NCBI RefSeq assembly: GCF_024793895.1
Contig: NZ_JANUSB010000015.1
Span: forward strand, 372,001-436,000
Direction of reading: 5' to 3'
Length of the DNA stretch: 64,000 nucleotides
Source: Serratia sp. AKBS12
GTDB lineage: Bacteria; Pseudomonadota; Gammaproteobacteria; Enterobacterales; Enterobacteriaceae
In this document: in pieces, positions 50,254 to 58,369 of the stretch
How the letters are laid out: each line of letters opens with the position of its first letter
Position numbering within the stretch: position 1 is the stretch's first letter
Notes under the pieces: model-generated
Databases searched by the model: none
What the model saw: the letters and a program-made list of their open reading frames with translations, nothing else
Told to the model about the DNA's origin: nothing
Made by a program: the position numbers and the translations under genes

Positions 50254-50514
50254 TTAGATTTCCAGTTCGATATCTGCCAGCGGCATACAGCAGCAGGGCA
50301 GGATTTCGCCGTCGTTGATAAACGCCAGCGGCTGTTGCTGGTACGCCACTTCCCCCTTGACCAGCTTCAGTCGGCAGGCACCGCAATAGCCGGAACGGCA
50401 TTGGTATTCAACCTGCACATCGTGCAGTTCCAGCACGTCGAGCAGGCAGCGTTCACTGTTCGGGCAGGCCAGCTGCGTACCGGAAGTACGCAGCGTCACG
50501 GTTGGCGTCGCCAT
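50254..50514 (-). CDS. yfaE: [2Fe-2S] ferredoxin YfaE for NrdB cofactor maintenance
   Basis: An 86-residue plant-type ferredoxin with ligands C39, C44 and C47 (CRSGYCGAC) and a fourth from the CCC run at 74-76. In E. coli it supplies electrons to rebuild the diferric-tyrosyl radical cofactor of NrdB. The start is one base after the nrdB stop, so translation is likely coupled, and the gene is the last of the nrdA-nrdB-yfaE operon. Confidence 0.95.
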   Translation of the reverse strand: MATPTVTLRTSGTQLACPNSERCLLDVLELHDVQVEYQCRSGYCGACRLKLVKGEVAYQQQPLAFINDGEILPCCCMPLADIELEI

Positions 50515-50515
50515 C

Positions 50516-51646
50516 TTACAGCTCGAAATCGCTCAGGTCGTCGGCGTTGATTTCAGAATCAATCTGGCCGACCAGGTAAGAACTGACTTCCACTTCCTGC
50601 GGCGCCACCTGAACGTTGTCGGACACCAGCCAGGCGTTGATCCACGGGATCGGGTTGGAGCGGGTTTTAAACGGCGCGCCCAGTCCCACCGCCTGCATGC
50701 GGATATTGGTGATGTACTCGACGTACTGGCACAGGATGTCTTTGTTCAGGCCGATCATCGAACCGCCGCTGAACAGGTATTCCGCCCACTCTTTTTCCTG
50801 CTGGGCTGCCAGAACGAACAGATCGTAGCACTGCTGCTGGCATTCAACGGCGATTTCCGCCATTTCGGGATCGTCGGCACCGGAGCGCATCAGGTTCAAC
50901 ATATGTTGCGTGCCGGTCAGGTGCAGCGCTTCGTCACGGGCGATAAGCTTGATGATTTTGGCATTGCCTTCCATCAGCTCGCGCTCGGCGAACGCAAACG
51001 AACAGGCGAAGCTGACGTAAAAGCGAATGGCTTCCAGCGCGTTAACGCTCATCAGACACAGATAAAGCTGCTTTTTCAGCGCGCGCAGGCTGACGGTCAC
51101 GCTCTGGCCGTTCACCTGGTGAGTGCCTTCTCCCAGCAGATGATAATAGCTGGTCATTTCGATCAGATCGTCGTAGTAGCCGGAGATGTCTTTCGCGCGC
51201 TTTTTGATCTCTTCGTTGGTGACGATATCGTCAAACACCAGCGCCGGATCGTTGACGATGTTGCGGATAATGTGGGTGTAGGAGCGTGAATGAATGGTTT
51301 CGGAGAACGACCAGGTTTCAATCCAGGTTTCCAGCTCGGGGATCGAGATCAGCGGCAGCAACGCGACGTTCGGGCTACGGCCCTGAATCGAGTCCAGCAG
51401 CGTTTGGTACTTCAGGTTGCTGATGAAAATGTGTTTCTCGTGTTCCGGCAGCGCCTGATAGTCAATGCGATCGCGGGAAACGTCCACCTCTTCCGGACGC
51501 CAGAAGAAGGACAGCTGCTTTTCGATCAGCTTTTCAAAAATTTCATGTTTCTGCTGATCGAAACGCGCCACGTTGACGGACTGGCCGAAGAACATCGGCT
51601 CGAGCAGCTGATCGTTTTTATTCTGAGAGAAAGTGGTGTAAGCCAT
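50516..51646 (-). CDS. nrdB: Class Ia ribonucleotide reductase beta subunit NrdB
   Basis: A 376-residue radical-generating subunit, same length as in E. coli. Iron ligands D85, E116 and H119 are visible in the first half, and the radical tyrosine is Y123 (SRSYTH); the second half has matching ligands in the ERELMEGN and ARDEALHL regions. The C terminus (DDLSDFEL) fits binding to NrdA. AAGGA is nine bases before the ATG. It is 102 bp from nrdA with two hairpins between. Confidence 0.97.
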   Translation of the reverse strand: MAYTTFSQNKNDQLLEPMFFGQSVNVARFDQQKHEIFEKLIEKQLSFFWRPEEVDVSRDRIDYQALPEHEKHIFISNLKYQTLLDSIQGRSPNVALLPLISIPELETWIETWSFSETIHSRSYTHIIRNIVNDPALVFDDIVTNEEIKKRAKDISGYYDDLIEMTSYYHLLGEGTHQVNGQSVTVSLRALKKQLYLCLMSVNALEAIRFYVSFACSFAFAERELMEGNAKIIKLIARDEALHLTGTQHMLNLMRSGADDPEMAEIAVECQQQCYDLFVLAAQQEKEWAEYLFSGGSMIGLNKDILCQYVEYITNIRMQAVGLGAPFKTRSNPIPWINAWLVSDNVQVAPQEVEVSSYLVGQIDSEINADDLSDFEL

Positions 51647-51678
51647 AAGCCGGAATCCTTTGAAACCACACAGAGACA

Positions 51679-51735
51679 GGCCGGATTGCTCCGGCCCCTA
51701 CGTGGAAAACAGTGTAGGGGCCGAACATTCGGCCC
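51679..51735 (-). repeat. Paired hairpins between nrdA and nrdB
   Basis: Hairpin one, 51718-51735, has arms GGGCCGAA and TTCGGCCC; hairpin two, 51679-51696, has arms GGCCGGA and TCCGGCC. The intervening part is itself an inverted repeat (CGGCCCCTAC and GTAGGGGCCG around 12 bases), so the RNA can fold in two ways. There is no T run after either. The layout is like the paired palindromic units of enterobacterial intergenic repeats. Confidence 0.7.
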
Positions 51736-51748
51736 TTAGCGTTGAAAC

Positions 51749-54037
51749 TTAAATTTTGCAGGCGCCGCTTTCGCAGTCGTCGTCACCGCCTTTGGCCGGC
51801 AGCATGTCTTCCTGCACGTCTTCCGCACCGTCACGGGTGTTTTGGTAATACAGGGTTTTCACACCAAACTTGTAGGTGGTCAGCAGGTCTTTCAACAGCT
51901 GCTTCATTGGCACCTTGCCGCCCGCAAAACGGGTTGGATCGTAGTTGGTGTTGGCAGAAATCGACTGGTCGATAAACTTCTGCATCAGGCCGACCAACTG
52001 CAGGTAACCGTCGTTGCTCGGCATTTCCCACAGCAGTTCGTAGGCGTCCTTCAGGCGTTCGTATTCCGGCACTACCTGGCGCAGAATGCCGTCTTTCGAC
52101 GCCTTGATGCTGATGTGACCGCGTGGCGGTTCAATGCCGTTGGTGGCGTTGGAAATCTGCGAAGAGGTTTCCGACGGCATCAGCGCCGACAGGGTAGAGT
52201 TGCGCAGGCCGGTTTCCTGAATTTCCTTACGCAGCGTTTCCCAATCGTAGTGCAGCGGCTCCTGGCAGATACCGTCCAGATCTTTCTTGTAGGTATCGAT
52301 CGGCAGGATGCCCTGGGCATAGGTGGTTTCGTTGAACCACGGGCAGGCGCCCTGTTCCTGTGCCAGACGATTGGAGGCCTTCAGCAGGTAGTACTGAATC
52401 GCTTCAAAGGTCTTGTGCGTCAGGTTGTTGGCGCTGCCGTCGGAATAACGCACGCCGTTCTTCGCCAGATAATAGGCGAAGTTGATCACACCGATACCCA
52501 GCGTACGGCGGCCCATCGCACCGCGGTAAGCGGCCTTGATCGGATAGTCCTGGTAGTCGAGCAGGGCATCAAGCGCACGCACCGCCAGGGTCGCCAGTTC
52601 TTCCAGGTCGTCCAGGCTGTCGATGGCACCCAGATTGAAGGCGGACAGCGTACAGAGCGCGATTTCGCCGTTTTCGTCGTTCACGTCGTCCAATGGCTTG
52701 GTCGGCAGGGCGATTTCCAGGCACAGGTTGGACTGACGTACCGGCGCGATCTGCGGGTCGAACGGGCTGTGGGTGTTGCAATGGTCAACGTTCTGAATGT
52801 AGATACGGCCGGTAGAGGCGCGTTCCTGCATCATCAACGAGAACAGTTCAACCGCTTTGACTCGCTTCTGGCGGATGCTGCTGTCTTGTTCGTACTGGGT
52901 GTACAGACGTTCGAACTCGTCCTGATCGGCAAAGAACGCGTCGTACAGACCGGGCACGTCAGACGGGCTGAACAGCGTAATGTCGCCGCCCTTGATCAGG
53001 CGCTGATACATCAGACGGTTCAACTGCACGCCGTAATCCATATGACGGACGCGGTTGCCTTCGACGCCGCGGTTGTTCTTCAGCACCAGCAGACTTTCCA
53101 CTTCCAGATGCCACATTGGGTAGAACAGTGTGGCAGCGCCGCCGCGAACGCCGCCCTGTGAACAGGACTTCACCGCAGTCTGGAAGTGTTTGTAGAACGG
53201 GATACAGCCGGTGTGGAAAGCTTCGCCGCCACGGATCGGGCTGCCCAGCGCACGGATGCGGCCGGCGTTGATGCCGATGCCTGCTCGTTGGGAAACGTAT
53301 TTCACAATCGCACTGGAGGTGGCGTTGATCGAGTCCAGGCTGTCGCCACATTCGATCAGTACGCAGGAGCTGAACTGGCGGGTTGGGGTACGCACACCGG
53401 ACATGATCGGCGTAGGCAGCGAAATCTTGAAGGTGGAAATCGCGTCGTAGAACCGCTTGACGTAGTCCAGACGGGTTTCACGCGGGTAGTTGGAGAACAG
53501 GCAAGCCGCCACCAGAATGTACAGGAACTGTGCGCTCTCATAGATCTCGCCGCTGACGCGGTTTTGCACCAGATACTTCCCTTCAAGCTGCTTGACGGCC
53601 GCGTAGGAGAAGTTCATGTCACGCCAGTGATCGATAAAGGAGTCCATCTGCTCGAACTCTTCAGTGCTGTAGTCTTCCAGCAGATGCTTATCGTATTTGC
53701 CCATTTCGACCATACGCACCACGTGAGCGTGCAGCTTCGGCGGCTCAAATTGACCGTAGGCTTTTTTGCGCAGGTGGAAGATCGCCAGGCGCGCGGCCAG
53801 ATACTGGTAATCGGGCGCATCGCGCGAGATCAGATCGGCAGCGGCTTTGATAATGGTTTCATGAATATCGGCAGTCTTGATACCGTCATAAAACTGGATG
53901 TGAGAACGCAACTCTACTTGAGATACCGAGACGTTGTTTAACCCTTCCGCAGCCCAGTCGATGACTCGGTGGATTTTGTCGAGGTTGATGCGCTCTTTGC
54001 GGCCATCGCGTTTAGTTACAAGCAGACTTTGGTTCAT
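51749..54037 (-). CDS. nrdA: Class Ia ribonucleotide reductase alpha subunit NrdA
   Basis: A 762-residue catalytic subunit that reduces ribonucleoside diphosphates. An N-terminal ATP-cone (about 1-95) binds the activity effector. Active-site residues match E. coli: C225 (QFSSCVLIEC), C439 and E441 (SNLCLEIALP) and C462; the C-terminal redox pair is C755 and C760 (CESGACKI). It is the first gene of nrdA-nrdB-yfaE. The upstream region has a DnaA box and an NrdR-like site. Confidence 0.98.
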   Translation of the reverse strand: MNQSLLVTKRDGRKERINLDKIHRVIDWAAEGLNNVSVSQVELRSHIQFYDGIKTADIHETIIKAAADLISRDAPDYQYLAARLAIFHLRKKAYGQFEPPKLHAHVVRMVEMGKYDKHLLEDYSTEEFEQMDSFIDHWRDMNFSYAAVKQLEGKYLVQNRVSGEIYESAQFLYILVAACLFSNYPRETRLDYVKRFYDAISTFKISLPTPIMSGVRTPTRQFSSCVLIECGDSLDSINATSSAIVKYVSQRAGIGINAGRIRALGSPIRGGEAFHTGCIPFYKHFQTAVKSCSQGGVRGGAATLFYPMWHLEVESLLVLKNNRGVEGNRVRHMDYGVQLNRLMYQRLIKGGDITLFSPSDVPGLYDAFFADQDEFERLYTQYEQDSSIRQKRVKAVELFSLMMQERASTGRIYIQNVDHCNTHSPFDPQIAPVRQSNLCLEIALPTKPLDDVNDENGEIALCTLSAFNLGAIDSLDDLEELATLAVRALDALLDYQDYPIKAAYRGAMGRRTLGIGVINFAYYLAKNGVRYSDGSANNLTHKTFEAIQYYLLKASNRLAQEQGACPWFNETTYAQGILPIDTYKKDLDGICQEPLHYDWETLRKEIQETGLRNSTLSALMPSETSSQISNATNGIEPPRGHISIKASKDGILRQVVPEYERLKDAYELLWEMPSNDGYLQLVGLMQKFIDQSISANTNYDPTRFAGGKVPMKQLLKDLLTTYKFGVKTLYYQNTRDGAEDVQEDMLPAKGGDDDCESGACKI

Positions 54038-54050
54038 GTGCTGTTTTACC

Positions 54051-54118
54051 TGTCCGTATAGTGTTCCCAGCCAAAAGTGTAGTAGCTCTGCTCAGTATGT
54101 AAACACTATATATAGGGG
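54051..54118 (-). promoter_or_regulatory. NrdR-type box(es) upstream of nrdA
   Basis: ACACTATATATAGGGG at 54103-54118 fits the NrdR box pattern (ACACWATATATWGTGT) over its left and middle parts. A weaker related stretch, TGTCCGTATAGTGT, is at 54051-54064. NrdR represses ribonucleotide reductase genes by binding paired boxes. The distance between these two, about 48 bases, is not the usual three helical turns, so the second is doubtful. Confidence 0.5.
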
Positions 54119-54476
54119 GTGTATGTCGGTGAGGTAACAAGATAGTGAGAACGAGCCCTCTTTGCAAGTGAACAAAACGGCTCGATTTTGTGGATAACTT
54201 GGGGGTGAATTGTGGCTGTTGGTTCGCAATGCGCGTCGCGTCTGGCCCCGCAGGCTTGTCAATAACCGGGATAAGATTTTCCGCTCGATTGTAAAAACAT
54301 GATCGATTGCCGATTTCTTAAACGTTAGAAAAAAACGGCATATTGATCTGATTTAATATTCTTAAAAACCCTTTACGGGCCATTTTTGAACCGAACGTGG
54401 AAAAATTAGGCATTTTTGCTGACGGCGGCGTCGCGAGACATGACTCAACGCCAGCGCTGGCGCCGCCTTTAGTGCA
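54119..54476. other. nrdA/ubiG intergenic region
   Basis: Non-coding stretch between the nrdA control sites and ubiG. It holds the DnaA box at 54189-54197, a poly-A/T rich part at 54290-54420, and a perfect palindrome CGCCAGCGCTGGCG at 54449-54462 just after the ubiG stop, which may end ubiG transcripts although no T run follows. No gene was seen. Confidence 0.5.
54189..54197 (-). promoter_or_regulatory. Consensus DnaA box upstream of nrdA
   Basis: TTATCCACA on the minus strand is the exact high-affinity DnaA box, 152 bases upstream of the nrdA start. DnaA boxes upstream of nrdAB are known in E. coli, where they link dNTP supply with replication. Confidence 0.7.
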
Positions 54477-55202
54477 TCAACCTTCGTGCTGTGTATGAAC
54501 CATATAGTTCACATCTACGTTGCGACCCAGCTTAAAACGATCGGTAATCGGGTTGTAATGCAGGCCGATCATGTGTTTCTCACGCAGAGGGGTGCCATCT
54601 ACCCAACTTATCAATTCTGACGGTTTGATAAACTTGTTACGATCGTGAGTACCCTGCGGAACCATTTTCAATACATATTCGGCGCCAATCACCGCCATCA
54701 GCCAGGCTTTGGTATTGCGGTTGATGGTGGAAAAGAACACGTGGCCACCCGGTTTGACCAGATGCGCGCAGGCCCGTACCACCGACGCCGGATCCGGCAC
54801 GTGTTCAAGCATTTCCATGCAGGTAACGACGTCGTATTGCTGTGGATGGGCATGGGCGTGACTTTCTACCGTTTCTTGAACATAGGTCACATCAATGCCG
54901 CTTTCCAGCGCATGCAGTCGAGCCACCTGCAAGGGTTCCGCGCCCATATCCAGTCCGGTGACCCGGGCGCCTTCGCGCGCCATGCTTTCCGCCAGAATGC
55001 CGCCGCCGCAGCCGACGTCGAGCACCTGTTTGTCAAAGATGCCGCCGGCGCGTTGCATGATGTAGTTCAGGCGTAGCGGGTTGATGCGGTGCAGCGGTTT
55101 GAACTCGCCTTCCAGATCCCACCAGCGCGAGGCGACGGCCTCGAATTTGGCGATTTCCTGATGGTCTACGTTTTGTGCGCGGCTGGATGATTCTGCATTC
55201 AT
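54477..55202 (-). CDS. ubiG: Ubiquinone O-methyltransferase UbiG
   Basis: A 241-residue class I SAM-dependent methyltransferase that carries out both O-methylations of ubiquinone synthesis. Motif [10 protein letters not shown], is at 60-68 and is followed by [13 protein letters not shown] and [11 protein letters not shown]. The start at 55202 gives the family N terminus (MNAES); AGGAG is about 12 bases upstream, a long spacing. An extension up to 55310 has no support. The gene is divergent from gyrA across 213 bp, as in E. coli. Confidence 0.96.
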   Translation of the reverse strand: MNAESSSRAQNVDHQEIAKFEAVASRWWDLEGEFKPLHRINPLRLNYIMQRAGGIFDKQVLDVGCGGGILAESMAREGARVTGLDMGAEPLQVARLHALESGIDVTYVQETVESHAHAHPQQYDVVTCMEMLEHVPDPASVVRACAHLVKPGGHVFFSTINRNTKAWLMAVIGAEYVLKMVPQGTHDRNKFIKPSELISWVDGTPLREKHMIGLHYNPITDRFKLGRNVDVNYMVHTQHEG

Positions 55203-55325
55203 GGGCGTGTTGGACTCCTGGTTCTCTTTGCGGCGGATTATACATGTTCCCGCGCGGCGCTGTCGCAACCGATGCGTTTTTAGCGCACGGTTATGCACAA
55301 ATTCCAGCAAACAGCGCCGGTTATT

Positions 55326-55354
55326 TTTCCGAAAAGCCTGCTTTGTGATATAGT
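55326..55354 (+). promoter_or_regulatory. Putative gyrA promoter with extended -10
   Basis: TGATATAGT (55346-55354) is a good extended -10 element, 17 bases after a weak -35, TTTCCG at 55326-55331. The start point would be near 55361, about 55 bases before the gyrA ATG. A poor -35 with a good -10 suits a gene that responds to DNA relaxation, as gyrA does. Confidence 0.5.
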
Positions 55355-55415
55355 TTTACACCTTTGGCACTATGCCAGGGCAGATGAATCATTCAGTATG
55401 AGGGATAGCAGCTCC

Positions 55416-58058
55416 ATGAGCGACCTTGCCAGAGAAATCACACCGGTAAACATCGAAGACGAATTGAAAAGTTCGTATCTGGATTACGCGATGTCCGTCA
55501 TTGTCGGACGTGCGCTGCCAGATGTTCGTGATGGGCTGAAGCCGGTGCACCGCCGCGTTCTGTACGCGATGAATGTACTGGGTAACGACTGGAACAAACC
55601 CTATAAAAAATCCGCCCGTGTCGTCGGGGACGTGATCGGTAAATACCACCCACACGGGGACAGTGCGGTTTACGACACCATCGTGCGTCTGGCTCAACCG
55701 TTCTCGCTGCGCTACATGCTGGTGGACGGTCAGGGTAACTTCGGTTCCGTCGATGGCGACTCCGCCGCGGCAATGCGTTATACCGAAGTGCGCATGTCTA
55801 AAATTGCTCACGAACTGCTGGCGGATCTGGAAAAGGAAACCGTCGACTTCGTGCCTAACTACGACGGTACCGAACAGATCCCGGCAGTAATGCCAACCAA
55901 GATCCCCAACCTGCTGGTTAACGGCTCATCGGGGATTGCCGTCGGTATGGCCACCAACATTCCGCCGCACAACCTGTCAGAGGTTATCAGCGGCTGCCTG
56001 GCCTATATTGATGATGAAAACATCAGCATCGAAGGGCTGATGGAACACATTCCGGGGCCGGACTTCCCGACCGCCGCCATCATCAATGGCCGTCGCGGTA
56101 TTGAAGAAGCCTACCGTACCGGCCGCGGCAAGGTGTATATCCGCGCCCGCGCCGAAGTCGAAGTCGACGCCAAAACCGGCCGCGAAACCATCATCGTTCA
56201 CGAAATTCCCTATCAGGTGAACAAGGCGCGTCTGATCGAAAAGATCGCCGAGCTGGTGAAGGAAAAACGCGTTGAAGGCATCAGCGCGCTGCGTGACGAG
56301 TCCGATAAAGACGGCATGCGCATCGTGGTTGAAGTGAAGCGCGACGCCGTGGGCGAAGTGGTGCTCAATAATCTGTATTCGCTGACCCAGTTGCAGGTTA
56401 CCTTCGGCATCAACATGGTGGCGCTGCATCAGGGCCAGCCAAAGTTGCTGAACCTGAAAGACATTTTGCAAGCCTTTGTGCGCCACCGCCGCGAAGTGGT
56501 GACCCGTCGTACCATCTTTGAACTGCGTAAAGCCCGCGATCGCGCCCATATTTTGGAAGCGCTGGCGATTGCATTGGCCAACATCGATCCGATCATCGAG
56601 CTGATTCGCCGTGCGCCGACCCCGGCAGAAGCCAAGGTTGCGCTGGTGGCGCAGCCGTGGGAACTGGGCAACGTCGGTGCGATGCTGGAACGTGCCGGCG
56701 ACGACGCTGCGCGCCCGGAATGGCTGGAGCCGGAGTTCGGCATCCGCGACGGTAAATACTACCTGACCGAACAGCAGGCACAGGCGATCCTCGATCTCCG
56801 CTTGCAGAAGCTGACCGGTCTGGAGCATGAAAAGTTACTGGACGAATATAAAGAGCTGCTGAACTTTATTGCCGAGCTGATCTTTATTCTGCAAAGCCCG
56901 GATCGTCTGATGGAAGTGATCCGCGAAGAGCTGGAAGCGGTGCGCGATCAGTTTGGCGACCAACGCCGTACCGAGATCACCGCCAACTCTTCCGACATCA
57001 ACATCGAAGACCTGATCAATCAGGAAGACGTGGTAGTGACTTTGTCGCATCAGGGCTACGTCAAGTATCAGCCATTGAGCGATTACGAAGCACAACGTCG
57101 TGGCGGCAAGGGCAAGTCGGCTGCGCGCATCAAAGAAGAAGACTTTATCGATCGCCTGCTGGTGGCCAACACTCACGATACCATTCTGTGCTTCTCCAGC
57201 CGTGGCCGTCTGTACTGGATGAAGGTCTATCAGCTGCCTGAAGCCAGCCGCGGTGCGCGCGGGCGTCCAATCGTCAATCTGTTGCCGTTGGAAGCCGACG
57301 AGCGCATCACCGCCATTCTGCCGGTACGCGAGTATGAGGAAGGGCGTCACGTGTTTATGGCGACCGCCAGCGGCACGGTGAAGAAAACCGCACTGACCGA
57401 GTTCAGCCGTCCGCGCAGCGCCGGCATTATCGCCGTCAACCTTAACGAGGGTGATGAGCTGATCGGTGTCGACCTGACCGACGGTAGTAACGAAGTGATG
57501 CTGTTCTCTGCCAACGGTAAAGTGGTGCGCTTCCCTGAATCGCAGGTACGTTCGATGGGCCGTACCGCTACCGGCGTGCGCGGCATCAACCTGGGTGAAG
57601 GCGACAGCGTTATCTCGTTGATCGTGCCACGCGGCGAAGGCGACATTCTCACCGTCACGCAAAACGGTTACGGTAAACGTACCGCAGTGACCGAATACCC
57701 AACCAAATCGCGTGCGACCCAAGGGGTAATCTCCATCAAGGTCAGCGAGCGCAACGGTCAGGTAGTTGGTGCGGTGCAGGTAGAAACTACCGACCAGATC
57801 ATGATGATCACCGATGCCGGTACGCTGGTGCGTACCCGGGTATCGGAAGTCAGCGTGGTTGGCCGTAATACTCAGGGTGTCACCCTGATCCGCACTGCCG
57901 AAGATGAAAACGTCGTTGGTTTGCAGCGCGTAGCGGAGCCGGTTGAAGACGAAGAGCTGGACAGTATCGAACCGGGTGAAGCGATCGACGACGGCACGCC
58001 GTTGGACGACAGCGACGACGGTGACGTTGTTGACGATGCGGATAATGAAAACGCGTAA
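55416..58058 (+). CDS. gyrA: DNA gyrase subunit A
   Basis: An 880-residue gyrase A protein. The breakage-reunion domain covers about 1-520 with the catalytic Y122 (MRYTEVR), and the C-terminal beta-pinwheel wraps DNA, with the GyrA box QRRGGKG near 560. The quinolone-resistance region has the wild-type S83 and D87 (GDSAVYDT). The acidic tail ([16 protein letters not shown]) is longer than in E. coli (875 residues). ATG 55416 gives the family N terminus [10 protein letters not shown]; a longer frame from 55293 would include the promoter and is rejected. Confidence 0.98.
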   Translation: MSDLAREITPVNIEDELKSSYLDYAMSVIVGRALPDVRDGLKPVHRRVLYAMNVLGNDWNKPYKKSARVVGDVIGKYHPHGDSAVYDTIVRLAQPFSLRYMLVDGQGNFGSVDGDSAAAMRYTEVRMSKIAHELLADLEKETVDFVPNYDGTEQIPAVMPTKIPNLLVNGSSGIAVGMATNIPPHNLSEVISGCLAYIDDENISIEGLMEHIPGPDFPTAAIINGRRGIEEAYRTGRGKVYIRARAEVEVDAKTGRETIIVHEIPYQVNKARLIEKIAELVKEKRVEGISALRDESDKDGMRIVVEVKRDAVGEVVLNNLYSLTQLQVTFGINMVALHQGQPKLLNLKDILQAFVRHRREVVTRRTIFELRKARDRAHILEALAIALANIDPIIELIRRAPTPAEAKVALVAQPWELGNVGAMLERAGDDAARPEWLEPEFGIRDGKYYLTEQQAQAILDLRLQKLTGLEHEKLLDEYKELLNFIAELIFILQSPDRLMEVIREELEAVRDQFGDQRRTEITANSSDINIEDLINQEDVVVTLSHQGYVKYQPLSDYEAQRRGGKGKSAARIKEEDFIDRLLVANTHDTILCFSSRGRLYWMKVYQLPEASRGARGRPIVNLLPLEADERITAILPVREYEEGRHVFMATASGTVKKTALTEFSRPRSAGIIAVNLNEGDELIGVDLTDGSNEVMLFSANGKVVRFPESQVRSMGRTATGVRGINLGEGDSVISLIVPRGEGDILTVTQNGYGKRTAVTEYPTKSRATQGVISIKVSERNGQVVGAVQVETTDQIMMITDAGTLVRTRVSEVSVVGRNTQGVTLIRTAEDENVVGLQRVAEPVEDEELDSIEPGEAIDDGTPLDDSDDGDVVDDADNENA

Positions 58059-58369
58059 CCGCGTATTCTGATGCGCGCCGGCCTTTGAGTCAGGCGCGCC
58101 ATGCATGAGTAAAGGGCTTGGCAGCGATGCTAGGCCCTTTTTCAGCATTCCGGGTGGGCGCTGGCGGCCCAGGTTGCATGGCGTGACGCGGTTGGAGTCC
58201 CAAGCCAGCGGGTCCGTGCTCGCCTCGCTCTGCGAGCGGTTCGCCGCAGGCATACGCCGCCTTGCAACGCGGATTATATCGATATATAGGGTTTGATTGC
58301 GGGGCTGGCTACGCAGGCCCAGCGTGAGATGCATGCGTTCGTCACCACTCACTTTTGTATGGTAATCGA
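58059..58369. other. gyrA/rcsC intergenic region
   Basis: 311 bases without a supported gene. It holds the gyrA terminator (58111-58142), a hairpin-forming GCTCGC/GCGAGC stretch around 58219-58238, and the perfect palindrome TATATCGATATA at 58275-58286, which may overlap a promoter of rcsC. Confidence 0.5.
58111..58142 (+). terminator. Rho-independent terminator of gyrA
   Basis: Stem AAAGGGC/GCCCTTT enclosing a shorter inner stem (GCAGCGATGC), followed by TT. It starts 53 bases after the stop codon. The stem ends in five T, so intrinsic termination is likely. Confidence 0.75.

Noticed and set aside
51842-53161. 439-codon open frame antisense to nrdA
   Set aside because: Complete overlap with a conserved gene and no ribosome-binding site or domain pattern.
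55293-55415. N-terminal extension of GyrA by 41 residues
   Set aside because: No similarity to the family, and the stretch holds the likely promoter.
55650-55690. Quinolone-resistance change in gyrA
   Set aside because: S83 and D87 are wild type, so there is no sign of a resistance mutation at these positions.
56835-58352. 505-codon open frame antisense to the 3' part of gyrA
   Set aside because: Shadow of gyrA codon usage; crosses the gyrA terminator region and shows no domain.
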